Below the pieces are notes generated by a model. The model searched no databases. It worked only from the letters and a program-made list of their open reading frames with translations, and was not told the origin of the DNA. From positions 367,001 through 431,000 of the forward strand of contig CAUYUJ010022415.1 of the NCBI GenBank assembly GCA_963575745.1: a stretch of 64,000 nt of DNA, given 5' to 3'. Positions within the stretch are counted from its first letter, which is position 1. Every line of letters begins with the position of its first letter. Below, piece by piece: positions 1 to 9,664 of this stretch. This stretch comes from Prorocentrum cordatum. Taxonomy: Eukaryota; Sar; Dinophyceae; Prorocentrales; Prorocentraceae. The position numbers and the translations under genes are program-made.

Positions 1-256
1 ATTTTGTACAACGTGAGCTCCACAGTGAGATGAGCCGCAAACACCCAACGAGACCCTGGACTAACCCCCCGCGGCGCCCAAGAGACCCTTCTCTGCTGGG
101 GCCAGGCTCATGTTGATGTTTCAAACCATGCTGAAACCATTCGTCGGTACGTGCATTCGTGCAGCCGTGATTTTGTCAATGCGCGCAGCCGTGGTATTGT
201 CAAGAGCCTGCGCTTGCTGGAACCTAAGCGCGCGCGAAGCGCGCGCGTGGTTCTAG

Positions 257-289
<33 letters not shown>

Positions 290-834
290 GTATATATATA
301 CATAATGTGCATATATACATGTGTGTGCGCACACATGTTTGCCCGCCTGTTGTATCACATAGTACTCGATCCCGCTCTGGACACAAACGGCCAAAGGCAA
401 ACGCGCGAACCTTGAACGAACATACCAGCAGGGACCATGAAGTGATGCGGATGTGTTTTATAGCTTGCGCCGTCGTTAATCGCATGTCGTTCCCAATGGA
501 CCACCATGACAGCCTCGGTGTCGTAACTATCATAGCCTTTTTCTCCATAGTTCCCCTTTGTCCGCCCCTGTGGTATCCTACCACGTGTTCGTCCTCGTTC
601 GTCCGTCTTTGCCGTTCAAATCATTGTCCTGCAGTTTCGCCTCGCATTCGTTGGGGATTGCGTGATATTGTACAACGCTCTCTGGTGCTGGGTGTATCAG
701 GCGACATTGTCACTTGTTGCACGGAGGATGGGCACGTCCATGAAGAATCCCACCAGCCATCCAGGCGTAGGTGGTCTACGGAGTTTCGTTTTCCATCCCC
801 CTTCTCTCTCGGCCCAAGATGATATCCCAAATGG
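1..834. other. No gene seen; TA-rich microsatellite inside
   Basis: I see no convincing gene in this stretch. Open frames exist on both strands, but they are compositional and resemble no family I recognise. The main structure is an alternating TA/TG microsatellite at about 254-325. Confidence 0.5.
254..325. repeat. (TA)n microsatellite with TG interruptions
   Basis: Long runs of alternating TA, broken by ATG/CATA steps, form a near-palindromic simple repeat that could extrude a cruciform. No function is visible. Confidence 0.9.
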
Positions 835-1255
835 CTTTATATAGCCCAAAATGCCTCCAGTCGTTTCCCAAAGTGCTCCAAGAGGCCGCAATAACGCTCC
901 AGGGCGGCTCCAAAACGCCCCCGGGACATCTAAAGATGCCTCCAAGGAGCCAGAATCCGCCCACCACTTAGTACAAGCAGTGCGTTTTGTTTTGTCGCCC
1001 TTTCGCTTCCGATGGCCATCCGAAGCCTCAAGATGGCTCCGCGATGTGAGCGGATGTCAACGACCGATCAGTCGAACCTACCGCGTTGACCGCAAGTAGA
1101 GGACGACGATGAGAAACTATGGGGATCTTGCATCTTCGCGCCTGTCGGACAAGGGGCGCTGGAACATCAAGTATGATGCTCGAAATGTCCAGTGCCTGAA
1201 CAAGGAGGACAGCAGGACAAAATGATAGAGAAACAAAAATTGAGCGGCCTTCACG
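835..1255. repeat. Dispersed composite repeat, diverged copy
   Basis: Positions 835-960 belong to the 11-nt-period 'CCAAGAGGC' family seen at 31.4-33.0, 39, 40.7 and 61.5 kb. Positions 1000-1040 match 32757-32800 (a block around CGCTTCCGATGGCCATCC). Positions 1056-1255 are a diverged copy of 31157-31355: both contain AGTCGAACCTACCG, a GGGCGCTGGA block and AAATGTCCAG in the same order. It is an old dispersed repeat with no coding content I can recognise. Confidence 0.6.
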
Positions 1256-1817
1256 CACGCAGCCCCCGCCCCGAATTCCGCGCGTTCCATGTTGGCCTCG
1301 GGCCCGCGAGAGACAGCGGCGGGACGCGGGAACAGAGGTGCGAGGACATCTCGAATCGCCTTTCCTTCCCCTGCGCCCCCCGCGCGGAGCCCAACTCGGC
1401 TAGGAAGGTAAGACAAGACCAACCACGCAGCGCGAAATACTTACGGGAGTCGACCCACCCTTAGGCCGAGAGCACGCCCCCCAAAAAAAAACGCTTCAAC
1501 ACCCCCCGACAACTCCCCGTCTCCACTTGATGCAAAATTAGGGGGGGGGGGAAGGGAAGATATGCACAAACAAAATCATCTCTGCGTCAACTGCACTGAC
1601 AGAGTGCACGCGTCGCAAACTTCCCCCCGGCGCGCAAAATCACGCGTGCAAGTATGCGCCGGGAAATCAATGCCAAACCGCGCGAAATTCAAAACATGCG
1701 AGCGCGAAGCAAACCAACAAATCAATGCAAGACTACGCGCGTGCTCCAAGTTGTGACGACAACTGATCAAGCGTGATGCTATCATAAACCATTCACTCGC
1801 AGGGCACCCCGGGCCTT
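1256..1817. other. No gene seen
   Basis: This AT-richer spacer has A and G homopolymers (about 1482-1490 and 1542-1551). It runs up to the left end of the first YR retroelement. No ORF here resembles a protein family. Confidence 0.4.
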
Positions 1818-2006
1818 TTTACAATTTTCCAGGGTCTCGTCGCACTGGGAGAAACCAGACACCTACCTTGGGCAGGCCGCCTTCGGCAGACGTGGGTAGG
1901 TGGAAACGCCCAGCCAGGCCGCCCACCTCGCCGCCCCCCCTCTTTGCCCCCCCGCGCAGTGGACGACAGAGGAGAGGCAAGGGGGGGGGCCCAGGGCAGT
2001 ACAGAC
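1818..2006 (-). repeat. Terminal repeat B2 of YR element 1
   Basis: This matches 2361-2547 over about 187 bp, from CAATTTTCCAGGG through the GGCAGACGTGGGTAGG block to CCCAGGGCAGT. It is the outer copy at the 3' end of the element. It carries an inward inverted-repeat arm (TTTTCCAGGG) like the one at the circle junction. Confidence 0.85.
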
Positions 2007-2040
2007 ATACCTCTCTCGCTCCCAGGGTTTGGGAGGGAGG

Positions 2041-2358
2041 GGAAAGTGAAGAGGTGCGACGAGAGTGGCTTGAGCCCAAGTGGCCACCACATGAATGGAT
2101 CACCAGGTCGGGGCCGACCAAAAACCGGCAGCAAAATCACATTCCCAGAGGGGCTTCTGGGAATATGATTTCCGACCATAGATCGGAAGCAAATTCATGT
2201 TCCCAGAAACATGATTTTCGCCCCCCACCCCCCACTAGGACTGCGGCGGAAACGCTCAACGAGGATGGGTGCATTTTCACACCGATCCACGGCTGGATCG
2301 GCAACTCAAGCCACCTCGCCCCTGGAAAATTGCGCCGCATGACAAAGGTTGCCATGCC
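2041..2358 (-). repeat. Repeat A2 of YR element 1
   Basis: This matches A1 at 8026-8393, including the GTGGCTTGAGCCCAAGTGG block and the CGCTCAACGAGGATGGGTG block. It lacks most of one ~56-bp hairpin unit that A1 has twice. The hairpin at about 2142-2165 reads ATTCCC...GGGAAT where A1 reads GTTCCC...GGGAAC, so both arms changed together. Confidence 0.85.
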
Positions 2359-2377
2359 CGCGCAATTTTTCCAGGGC
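2331..2377. promoter_or_regulatory. Inverted-repeat junction of YR element 1 (putative recombination site)
   Basis: Where A2 meets B1 the sequence reads CCCTGGAAAATTGCGC, a spacer of about 24 bp, then GCGCAATTTTTCCAGGG. These are long complementary arms around a core. The same two half-sites lie at the outer ends (TTTTCCAGGG near 1820 and CCCTGGAACATTGTG near 8355). This is the arrangement expected for the recombinase site re-formed when the element closes into a circle. The function is inferred. Confidence 0.6.
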
Positions 2378-2547
2378 CTCGTCGCACTGGGAGAAACCAG
2401 CCACCTACCTTGCATAGGCCGCCTTCGGCAGACGTGGGTAGGTGGAAACGCCCAGCCAGGCCGCCCATTTCGCCGCCCTCCCTCATCGTCCCCCCGCGCA
2501 GTGGACGACAGAGGAGAGGCGAGGGGGGGGCCCAGGGCAGTTCCCCC
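2361..2547 (-). repeat. Repeat B1 of YR element 1
   Basis: This is the internal copy of B2 (1818-2006). It directly abuts A2, as expected for split direct repeats. Differences from B2 are scattered substitutions and length changes in G runs. Confidence 0.85.
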
Positions 2548-2640
2548 CAACCCCGCCGCGCCGAACAAAAACAACCCACCCAGCGCAGCCCAGAACTCCC
2601 AACGCCGCTCTACTCAATCATTTACTCTGGGGAAACCGAA

Positions 2641-2642
<2 letters not shown>

Positions 2643-2680
<38 letters not shown>
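2643..2680. repeat. (GA)n microsatellite
   Basis: A pure GA run lies just downstream of the recombinase stop codon, inside YR element 1. Confidence 0.95.
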
Positions 2681-2681
<1 letters not shown>

Positions 2682-2685
2682 CCAT

Positions 2686-4467
2686 TCAGCAGTCCTCATC
2701 GGAGCTGGCGTCAATGACGCGGGCCGCGAACGCGGCCGCGTCTACAGCTCCAGCCTCGACATACTTCAAGGCGGCGCTCCCCCTCCATTCTCCAGCCTCG
2801 AGGAGCTGGGACCACAGCGCCCCCCGGGCCACCAGCTCGGTGGCGTGCCCCGCGCGGAAGGCTTTGAGAGAGAAGCTCGAGGGCTGAGCTACCCCTAGGA
2901 GCCCAAGCAGCCTCCTAAAATTCCCCAGAAAAGCTCCAGCACTACGATGCTGAATTTGCTGGCCTTCCACTGCTCTCGAAGCTTGGAGCCAGTTGCGATA
3001 TCTGCACGGTGTGCCCCACGATACCCCATGGGCGCACGAGCGCGGCCGGCGAAGCGTGGAGCCGGATGCCCGGTGTTTCCTCCGGCGCAGCCGCAGGTGC
3101 AGGACGTTGGCTTCGTCGACGAAGACTGAACTGCGCCGCCCAGCCGGCAAAGTCAGAACAGAGCCTGCTGACCCTACCTGCAAGCACACGCATTCACTCT
3201 GCACGCGCAAGAGAAACTCCCATGCCCGAAGCATTGACACGACAAAACTCTCATCCCCTAGCGACGCAGAGAGCGCGCACAACTGCTCAACCAAACTGCG
3301 GCGCAACTTCGGCTTCGGACATTGTTCCCCAGTCAATCTGATCTGCATCTTAGCCAAACCTTTCACCTGCTGCACTGCGCGCGGGCCGTGCCAGGACACG
3401 TCCACGCCTTGCTCCACGCGCGCCCAATGCAGGAAGTGCAGATAGTTGTGAGCCGTTCCTGCATTCTGGAAGATGGCCAGAAACAGCAGTACATGGTCCT
3501 CGCACTTCAGTGGAAGGGTGTCCTCGCTATCTTGCATGAGCACACTGACAGCAAAAGCGTGCCACGCCCGGAGTGCAAATGCCCCTGAGGCGAGGCTCCG
3601 CCGATTCGTCTCCACGCGCATGATCTGTCCTCTAGCCCTCAACGCATCAGTAGTCACGCCCTGCGACCGCACAGAAGCAGCCCCCAACCGCGTGATGATG
3701 GCCCTCGGCTGGGACGAACCGAGTGCCGCTAAGGCTATCTGTCCACCGAGGGCCTGCACCTCTTTCTCCACCGCTTTCACGTGCTGCTCGGAGAGGCGGG
3801 ATGCCACCGCGTCGGCAGAAGCGCACGTTGCCGAGAACGGCGGACAAACGGAAGAGCGCGACGATACTGTCGAATCAGGCAGACAAGACGTGGACACTGG
3901 CGTGGCCCTCTCGATCCGAGCTCGTTTCTGCCTCCCCTTCGCGCTTGCCTCCATGGCGGCGCATCGAAGCAGGCCGCGCTCGAAGGGGCCCCTGCCGTAA
4001 CTGGCAATGTCCCCGGGGTCGACGCCGCCCAAATGCTGCCGCGAAACCACGCGCAACAGAGACAGAGTTGCCGTCTTCCTATACTTCTGTCTGTCCGCCA
4101 CCGGGACCTCCGCGGCCCCGAGACCGTCAAGTTGCACAAACCAGGGCTCCAAATCCAGAGCTGCCTGCTGGAAGCGCGACCCGGCGAGGCCCGCGAACGG
4201 CTGGTGGACGCGACCTCGAAGAGACCCAGAGCGGCACGAGCGAGCCTGTGACTGCCACCCCTCCAGCAAGACATTCACGATGGTGAGGGAGGTCACGTCC
4301 AGGCGCCTCTTAGAATCCGAGTCGTTCAGGAGCACGCCCAACCCTGTGTGCAGCAACTCCTCCGGCATCAGCGGCAGCCCCTTGAGACGCTTGAGAAGCC
4401 CTGGAATGCGGTGCAAGGGGCCCCCTTCCACGAAAGCCTCCACTAGGCTGTCGCGGATATTGGTCAA
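2686..4467 (-). CDS. Tyrosine recombinase of YR element 1
   Basis: An open frame of about 593 codons. The upstream boundary at 4467 is a TTG; the first ATG in frame is at 4366-4368. The C-terminal half has the YR layout: an Arg box (LLRVQSEC), the second box as KAFRAGHA (K-x-x-R where HxxR is usual), and GEWRGSAALKYVEAG with the tyrosine expected to attack DNA. Cysteine pairs between the first two boxes (e.g. SCAHGVSWGTPC) suggest a metal-binding insert, as in other YR retroelements. The enzyme would integrate the circular cDNA. The frame is unbroken, unlike the neighbouring gag and pol frames. The His-to-Lys change in HxxR may reduce activity. Confidence 0.8.
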   Translation of the reverse strand: MTNIRDSLVEAFVEGGPLHRIPGLLKRLKGLPLMPEELLHTGLGVLLNDSDSKRRLDVTSLTIVNVLLEGWQSQARSCRSGSLRGRVHQPFAGLAGSRFQQAALDLEPWFVQLDGLGAAEVPVADRQKYRKTATLSLLRVVSRQHLGGVDPGDIASYGRGPFERGLLRCAAMEASAKGRQKRARIERATPVSTSCLPDSTVSSRSSVCPPFSATCASADAVASRLSEQHVKAVEKEVQALGGQIALAALGSSQPRAIITRLGAASVRSQGVTTDALRARGQIMRVETNRRSLASGAFALRAWHAFAVSVLMQDSEDTLPLKCEDHVLLFLAIFQNAGTAHNYLHFLHWARVEQGVDVSWHGPRAVQQVKGLAKMQIRLTGEQCPKPKLRRSLVEQLCALSASLGDESFVVSMLRAWEFLLRVQSECVCLQVGSAGSVLTLPAGRRSSVFVDEANVLHLRLRRRKHRASGSTLRRPRSCAHGVSWGTPCRYRNWLQASRAVEGQQIQHRSAGAFLGNFRRLLGLLGVAQPSSFSLKAFRAGHATELVARGALWSQLLEAGEWRGSAALKYVEAGAVDAAAFAARVIDASSDEDC

Positions 4468-4796
4468 TGCCTCGGTCTGCGCCCCCGGGGCCCTGCCTGG
4501 CTGTCAGGAGGCATCCTGGGCCCCGCTCGCAGCCGGCCGCCGCCCGACGAGGAAGGACTCGAGCTGGGCCGATGCGGGGAAGCAGAGCACAGCAGCGCAA
4601 AGTCACTCGAGGCCCTCACTTTTTTCCAATCGAGACCCTCGCAGCTCATTGCACAACAACGGAGACGCATCATATATTCTCCGGCAAGTGACCGCAATCC
4701 AAGCTAGCAGCCAGTCCATAGCTGATGGGACCACGCGGGGAATTCAGGGGGGAACAAAACTGGCCTGGAGCCGATGCAACAACGAACAGTCACAGG

Positions 4797-4953
4797 GGGA
4801 GGGCCCGTCAGCGACGTTCGCCTTGCTCTCAACTCTGACCGAGTAAACGCCCACGCGCCACTCGGCACACCAGAGCCAAGCCCGCCCAGGCAGCGCATTG
4901 ACCTCGGGGGCCCCCGCGGACCCCTCCGCATCAAGGCCTCCCGCACCCCATCA
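4797..4953 (-). pseudogene. RNase H C-terminal segment beyond stop codons (YR element 1)
   Basis: Past the TAA TGA at about 4953-4948 the same frame continues with APEVNALPGRAWLWCAEWRV and ends in RVESKANVADGPS, the typical end of a YR-element RNase H with its last acidic residue (ADGPS). Removing one A near 4967 restores a DNN-D-G-V reading over the stop codons, so a pair of small compensating shifts probably created the stops. Confidence 0.6.
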
Positions 4954-6390
4954 TTATTTATCTATAAAGAGCAACGTCAAACTGTCGCGAAGCTGGGCTC
5001 TAAACGTGAACAGGCCCAACACCACCGCGAGCATCTCCTGAAATCCGATCTGGTGGCCCCCCCGCGGGAGCAGCTGGGCCCAGACGGCCTCAGGGACTCG
5101 AGCATGGGTGCACAGAAACTGCCCCCTGAAGCAGCACACCGCCGCGAGCCCCCGGGCCTCCCCCGACGCATCCGTCCGCAGGATGACCTGCTCCCGCGAC
5201 CGATCCTGCGCCGATCGCATCGCGGGGGGGCGAGACTGCAGGTGCTGCAGCCACCGCGAGGCGGCCCACCGCCACCGGCGTGACAGACTTGACTGGGGCA
5301 TCGGATCGTGCTGCTGGGCATAAAAAGGGCCGATAAATGCCCCGCCGACTCGATCGGCGGCCAGCGTGACAGCAAAACTGAGCCGACTGGCCATCTTGCC
5401 GCTCTCACTGGCACTGCAACGGCCTGCGTCGAGGTAGGCAGAGAGGAGGGGGGGCCAAAGCGCCGCCTTCTCTGGCGCGACTTGAACGGACACCCGCCCG
5501 TCTAAAGGGGAGTCCCGCACAAGCGCCCCCAGCGCAATGAGGCCTTGCAGCGTGTCCTCAGCCTGACCTGCATCCAGGGTTAGCCCCATCACGCGACTTA
5601 CGACGTCTACGCAAAAGCCCCCGGTGACTGTGCAACCCGCGGGGTCCGCCCCAAAAACATCATCAACATGCCTCCCCCCAGTCACCCGGAGCAGGCGCCG
5701 GCCGGTCGCCATCCAAAGATTGGCCAACCTACGCCACCCCTGCCCAGCACTAGTCGCCCCGAAAGGCATGCCAAGATGCTGGGAGAACAATGCGTCCTCG
5801 CCATGCTGCCAAACCGAGCCGCTAAGGCAGGCATGAGCAGACATGACAGGCACGCGCTTAAAAGCTCTCCGCACGTCCCTCTTCCACTTAAAAAGCTCCC
5901 GAGCGCCTGCACGCATGAGTTGGAAGTCGATTTCAACGAGCACGTCAACCGAATCGCGCGACGTCGTGTCGGACAACAGGGTGTGGCCATTAGGCCCGCA
6001 CTCCGTGCCAGGGTCCGCAATCCGCGACTTCCACCCCGACGGGCGCTGCTCGCGGACGGGGATGCGGCGCATCAGCAACAAATTGTCGACGTGGAATGGG
6101 GCGAGACAGACGGGTGGGAGCATGGCCCCAAGCGCCACGTCCTTATCAACGTCAGGGCCTGCGTCCTGGGAGTATGGTCGGTCTTTGAGGTGGCTCAGCA
6201 CCTCTCGATTCCAGATCGGGATAGCGCCAACCAGCTCATCTAGCGGCAAGGCCTTTTGAGGCTTCCTCACCGGCTGAGGAGTAAATTGCAGGAGGGAGCA
6301 CACCTGCCAGGGGGAACCCATGCAGGTGACTGGAGAGGGACGCATCGGGCCAGTGAAGGATCTTCCCCAAGCGCAAGAAGAGTGGCCCAT
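4954..6390 (-). CDS. Reverse transcriptase / RNase H of YR element 1
   Basis: 478 codons from an ATG at 6388-6390. RT motifs appear in order: the first catalytic Asp in WKRDVRRAFKRVP, then GMPFGATSAGQGW, then the active-site HVDDVFG. RNase H begins with the catalytic Asp in LRTDASGEARG, the Glu in GFQEMLAV and the third Asp in LLFID, where the frame hits stop codons. The enzyme would copy the element RNA and degrade the template. The sequence upstream in another frame (6391-6680) encodes the usual pre-RT region, and downstream (4797-4953) the end of RNase H. As written the polyprotein is therefore broken at both ends. Confidence 0.8.
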   Translation of the reverse strand: MGHSSCAWGRSFTGPMRPSPVTCMGSPWQVCSLLQFTPQPVRKPQKALPLDELVGAIPIWNREVLSHLKDRPYSQDAGPDVDKDVALGAMLPPVCLAPFHVDNLLLMRRIPVREQRPSGWKSRIADPGTECGPNGHTLLSDTTSRDSVDVLVEIDFQLMRAGARELFKWKRDVRRAFKRVPVMSAHACLSGSVWQHGEDALFSQHLGMPFGATSAGQGWRRLANLWMATGRRLLRVTGGRHVDDVFGADPAGCTVTGGFCVDVVSRVMGLTLDAGQAEDTLQGLIALGALVRDSPLDGRVSVQVAPEKAALWPPLLSAYLDAGRCSASESGKMASRLSFAVTLAADRVGGAFIGPFYAQQHDPMPQSSLSRRWRWAASRWLQHLQSRPPAMRSAQDRSREQVILRTDASGEARGLAAVCCFRGQFLCTHARVPEAVWAQLLPRGGHQIGFQEMLAVVLGLFTFRAQLRDSLTLLFIDK

Positions 6391-6680
6391 GCAGCAAACC
6401 TACCAGGGCTCTACTCTGGGGTGGCGCCCGACGGACCCACTCCTCCCGCTCCCTCTCGAGACTCCCAGCAAGCGCCAAAAACTGCCTTGGCCCAGACCTT
6501 CGGAATTCATCAACCACGTGGGGAGTGTTTCCAGCAACCCAACTCAATGCAGCCTGCAGGTCCCCCTCCAACTCGGGGCCGCACCCGAACATCGGATGGT
6601 CCACCGAACGGGCCCATTGCACATGCTCCAGTGGGTGCAACCCTTTGGGCGCTCCTCCCCCACGATGGACGAAAGGCTCC
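6391..6680 (-). pseudogene. Pre-RT N-terminal region of pol, shifted frame (YR element 1)
   Basis: In the frame open up to 6919 the sequence reads HPLEHVQWARSVDHP, then a helical region and GKILHWPDASLSSHLHGF, which is the segment expected just before RT in YR elements. Joining it to the RT frame near 6300 needs a +1 shift, seen as FPLAGVLPP followed by QFTPQPVRKPQKALPLDEL in the next frame. Confidence 0.55.
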
Positions 6681-7283
6681 TGGAAGGGTGAGCAGTGCGC
6701 GGGCGCGCCAGGCTCTGCGCCGCGCCTGCTGCTGCTCGCGCTTGTAGCTCTGGACCCGCTCGAAGAACTTCTGCTTCTTGATCTGGCGCGGGGTCTGCGT
6801 CGCGCCGCCTGCCGGGCGCTTCGGGCCTGGCTGACCCGCGGACTCTGGCCCTCCCGAGTTCCGAAAAGCCCCCTGGCGAAAAGCCTCCTGCTGCTGCGCC
6901 ATCTGCTTGGACGCGTCACTGGCCCGCTTCGTCAGGGCGTCAATCGCCGCCTGCTGCTTGGCCAAGATGGACCCCTGCTCTGTCGCGGCGTCCGCCCTTG
7001 GCCTCGCGCTGTCGCTGTCCTGGATCCCCGCCGCCCGAAGCACGCTCGCCAGCCTGCCGCGCGCGGCTGCCAGGACGGGCTTGTCCTGGACCTGGACAAG
7101 GTCATCGAGGACAAACTCTGGGTCCTTGCGTGGAGCTCGAGTGGGCCAGGCCTTCCAAACCATCTCGTCGTAGATGACCGCGAGCAAGGGGGAGGGGCCC
7201 GCTGCCCGCTCGGACTCCGCGAGCTGCATGATCAGGTCGCGGTGGCAGATCATCTGCGCGAGCGCGAGCTGTTCCGTGGCCAC
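6510..7283 (-). CDS. Gag C-terminal half of YR element 1 (shifted frame)
   Basis: This frame carries VATEQLALAQMICHRDLIMQ, an Ala/Gln-rich helical stretch (KQQAAIDALTKRASDASKQM) and a basic region (KREQQQARRRAWRARA) likely to bind RNA. No zinc knuckle is visible. It continues the protein that starts at 8004: the junction reads IPAV in the first frame and GIVAVATEQ in this one, so one extra base near 7293 separates them. The 3' part overlaps the start of pol. Confidence 0.55.
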   Translation of the reverse strand: MATEQLALAQMICHRDLIMQLAESERAAGPSPLLAVIYDEMVWKAWPTRAPRKDPEFVLDDLVQVQDKPVLAAARGRLASVLRAAGIQDSDSARPRADAATEQGSILAKQQAAIDALTKRASDASKQMAQQQEAFRQGAFRNSGGPESAGQPGPKRPAGGATQTPRQIKKQKFFERVQSYKREQQQARRRAWRARALLTLPGAFRPSWGRSAQRVAPTGACAMGPFGGPSDVRVRPRVGGGPAGCIELGCWKHSPRG

Positions 7284-7289
7284 CGCGAC

Positions 7290-8004
7290 GATGCCATACC
7301 GCAGGAATGCCGATGAGCGGACGTGACGTAGCCGATTTCAATGCGTCCCGGAGCTGCGACAACGCGGCCGTCGAGCTCTCGGCGTTGAGCAACTCGTTCT
7401 CCCCAGCGAGCGCGAGCTTGCCGCCGATCGACTCGATGGGCAGCCATAGAGGAAGTACCTCCTTCGACGTGAGGTCCACGTACGCGAACGGCTTGCGCTC
7501 CTGGGCGCGCGCCGCCATCGTGTCCTTGTTCAGAGACTCGAACACCGCCTGCTCGGGCTGCATGTGGAACGGGAGCTTCTCCAGCTTAGCCGTCGTCAAC
7601 AGGCCCCGCACATCCACAGTCGGCGCCGCGGGAGGCTGCCACTGGGAGGCCAAGGCCAGGGCGCTCCCCCCAGGCGGGGGCCCAGCGGCACCACCAGCGG
7701 CTCCGGCCGCAGCTTGCGGGGCAGCGTTCGCGCCCGCAGCCGTCTGGCGCTTCGCCTGGGCGACGCGCTCCACCGTCCGAAGCGCCCTGCGCAGGAGGCC
7801 CCGTGAGGCGATGCCCGTCGGCGCACCGTCAGCCGCAATCAGCTCCGATTCGGTAACCCCTTCCAACGCACAGCTCGAGGGCATCGCGGGGGAGACAGCC
7901 ATCAAGAGCGTCACCACCTCCGTCCCCACCTCTAGCGCCGCTGCCTGCTCATCCACTGACTGCAGGAACGCGCGCCACTCTTCCGCCGCCCAGCTGGCAG
8001 CCAT
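7290..8004 (-). CDS. Gag N-terminal half of YR element 1
   Basis: The start is the ATG at 8002-8004 (MAASWAAEEWRAFL), just inside A1, so the leader is very short. The N-terminal ~85 residues form a helical block containing LEGVTESELIAADG and LLRRALRTVE, resembling the small death-fold/SAM-like block at the start of gag in YR element 2. An Ala/Gly/Pro linker follows, then a conserved-looking segment (LEKLPFHMQPEQAVFESL; PFAYVDLTSKEVLPLWLP). It is probably the structural protein, inferred from position and composition. Confidence 0.6.
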
Positions 8005-8025
8005 TGTGGGAAGCTGGAGGCTGCG

Positions 8026-8393
8026 AAAAGTGAAAGAGGTGTGACGAGAGTGGCTTGAGCCCAAGTGGCCACCACATGAATGGATCACCAGGCCAGGGCC
8101 GACCAAAGATCGGAAGCAAAATCACGTTCCCAGAGAGGCTTCTGGGAACATGATTTCCGACCAAAGATCGGAAGCAAATTCATGTTCCCAGAGAGGCTTC
8201 TGGGAACATGATTTTCGCCCCCCCCCCCCCCCCCCCACCCCACCCCCACCCCCCACCCCACACACCCCACTGAGACTGTGGCGGAAACGCTCAACGAGGA
8301 TGGGTGCATTGTCGCACCCATCCACGGCTGGATCGGCAACTCAAGCCACCTCGCCCCTGGAACATTGTGCCACAAGACAAAGGTTGTTATGCC
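8026..8393 (-). repeat. Terminal repeat A1 of YR element 1
   Basis: This is the 5' terminal copy of A2 (2041-2358). It holds two tandem ~56-bp units, each with a long hairpin: GTTCCCAGA, a six-base loop, TCTGGGAAC at about 8129-8152 and 8185-8208, extended outward by ATCATG/CATGAT. A C-rich tract is at 8217-8265. Confidence 0.85.
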
Positions 8394-9664
8394 AGAAAAA
8401 CTTGCCAGCATCGTTCGAAGAGGAAAACATCATTGAAGCAAACCATGGAAAGGAAACTTAACATGCGTCGTTCCGCCAAGTTGCCGACGCCCCATGAAAA
8501 GGAAGGCGGTGATATGATACGTCTGCGCGCGACTCTGTTCAAACTGTATTATTATTTTTTCGGCGGGCGACCTGCCCAAGCGCGTTTATGCCCATGATGC
8601 CGCGCCTGCCCGTGACACAGTAATGCGCGTCGTCGAAGTAAGCAGTCGCATACCAGTCGCCATCTGATCCTGTTAACTCATGTACCTCTGAAACATCTTT
8701 GGGTCAAAGTACTCGCGGCCCCACGCGCAATTGCCACGATGGGCAATTTCTCCAATCGCGCGCGTTGTGACGTTGTCAACCCAGGTGTGCTCGCAGGCGT
8801 CCTCATCGATATAGAGCCACTTGCTCAGGTGGCGCGACCAGTGGCGGCGCGCGCTGCCGCGGTGACGTTCGACGAGGTGACGCCGCCGCGCATCTGGGAG
8901 CGCCCTGCGGCGGCGCAATCGGCCTCCGCGCCGCCGCCGCGATCGGCGCAGCAGCTGCCGCGGCCCCGCCGCTCCAATCTGCGCGGCAAGGAGCAGGGCG
9001 GCCGGGCGACGCTTCGCCCGAGGACGAGGCGGCGCCCATGGTGGGCCCATCGCGGCGCGGCGGTGGAGGCGCGGGTGGCGGGGTAGAGCGGGGGCGAGCG
9101 ACAGGGTCCATCTCCTTGCCGAAGGCTGCCCCCCTTAGCGTTCGCAGTGCTGTGATGCTGCCCTGATGTTCTTAGCGCCGCGCCGAGGTCACGCGGCCCT
9201 GGCCCGTCTCGCCCCGGAGTGGGGGAGGTCGCGACCCCCGCGGGCATGCGCTCAGCGCGAGTCATCGGACCAGGTGCCGCAACATTGCGCCCAGGATCGC
9301 CTTGGGCCACGCTCAACATGCAGGCGCATGGCCCACCGCACGCCTTCGAGTGTGTAAGGATGCTGATTACTCATGATGCGTTCATGTGTCACCAGCTGCC
9401 AGTATACGGGGCGCCCCTGGAAGCGCAGTGCGACATTTGGGCACGGGTGGCGCATCAACTGCCACATCCTCTCCGTCGACGCGAGCACGGGCCATGCGGC
9501 GCTCGCGTGCAGATGGGCCACCTGCGGCAAACCTCATCTATCTCACCTAATCGCGGCCTCCAAGGCGAGCTTCCTGAGTTTGTTGTGAAACATCCTGCGG
9601 TGTTGGGCCATCGTTTTGAAGAGACGTTCCCCGCGTTTCCCTCCGCCCCCCCCCCCCTCCCTGA
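8394..9664 (-). other. Possible decayed coding fragments, unidentified
   Basis: On the minus strand 8850-8685 reads KWLYIDEDACEHTWVDNV... to EYFDPK. A one-base overlap then leads into DVSEVHELTGSDGDWYATAY and continues to MGINALGQ (about 8570). It looks like real protein sequence with one frame break. A second island at 9530-9252 (minus) includes ALRFQGRPVYWQLVTHERI. I recognise neither family. Both could be exons, since dinoflagellate genes are intron-rich, or remnants of transposons. Confidence 0.35.

Larger units (their letters stand above)
1818..8393 (-). mobile_element. Split-direct-repeat tyrosine-recombinase retroelement 1 (Ngaro/PAT-like)
   Basis: Read on the minus strand the order is A1 (8393-8026), gag, RT/RNase H, tyrosine recombinase, B1 (2547-2361), A2 (2358-2041), B2 (2006-1818). 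This A1-genes-B1-A2-B2 layout is typical of YR retrotransposons that integrate through a circular intermediate; DIRS proper has inverted termini instead. No target duplication is expected, and none is seen. The element is about 6.6 kb. The recombinase ORF is intact in length, but gag and pol are interrupted by single-base frame changes and RNase H has stop codons, so this copy is probably not autonomous as written. Boundaries are good to a few bases because they were set by comparing repeat copies by eye. Confidence 0.85.
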
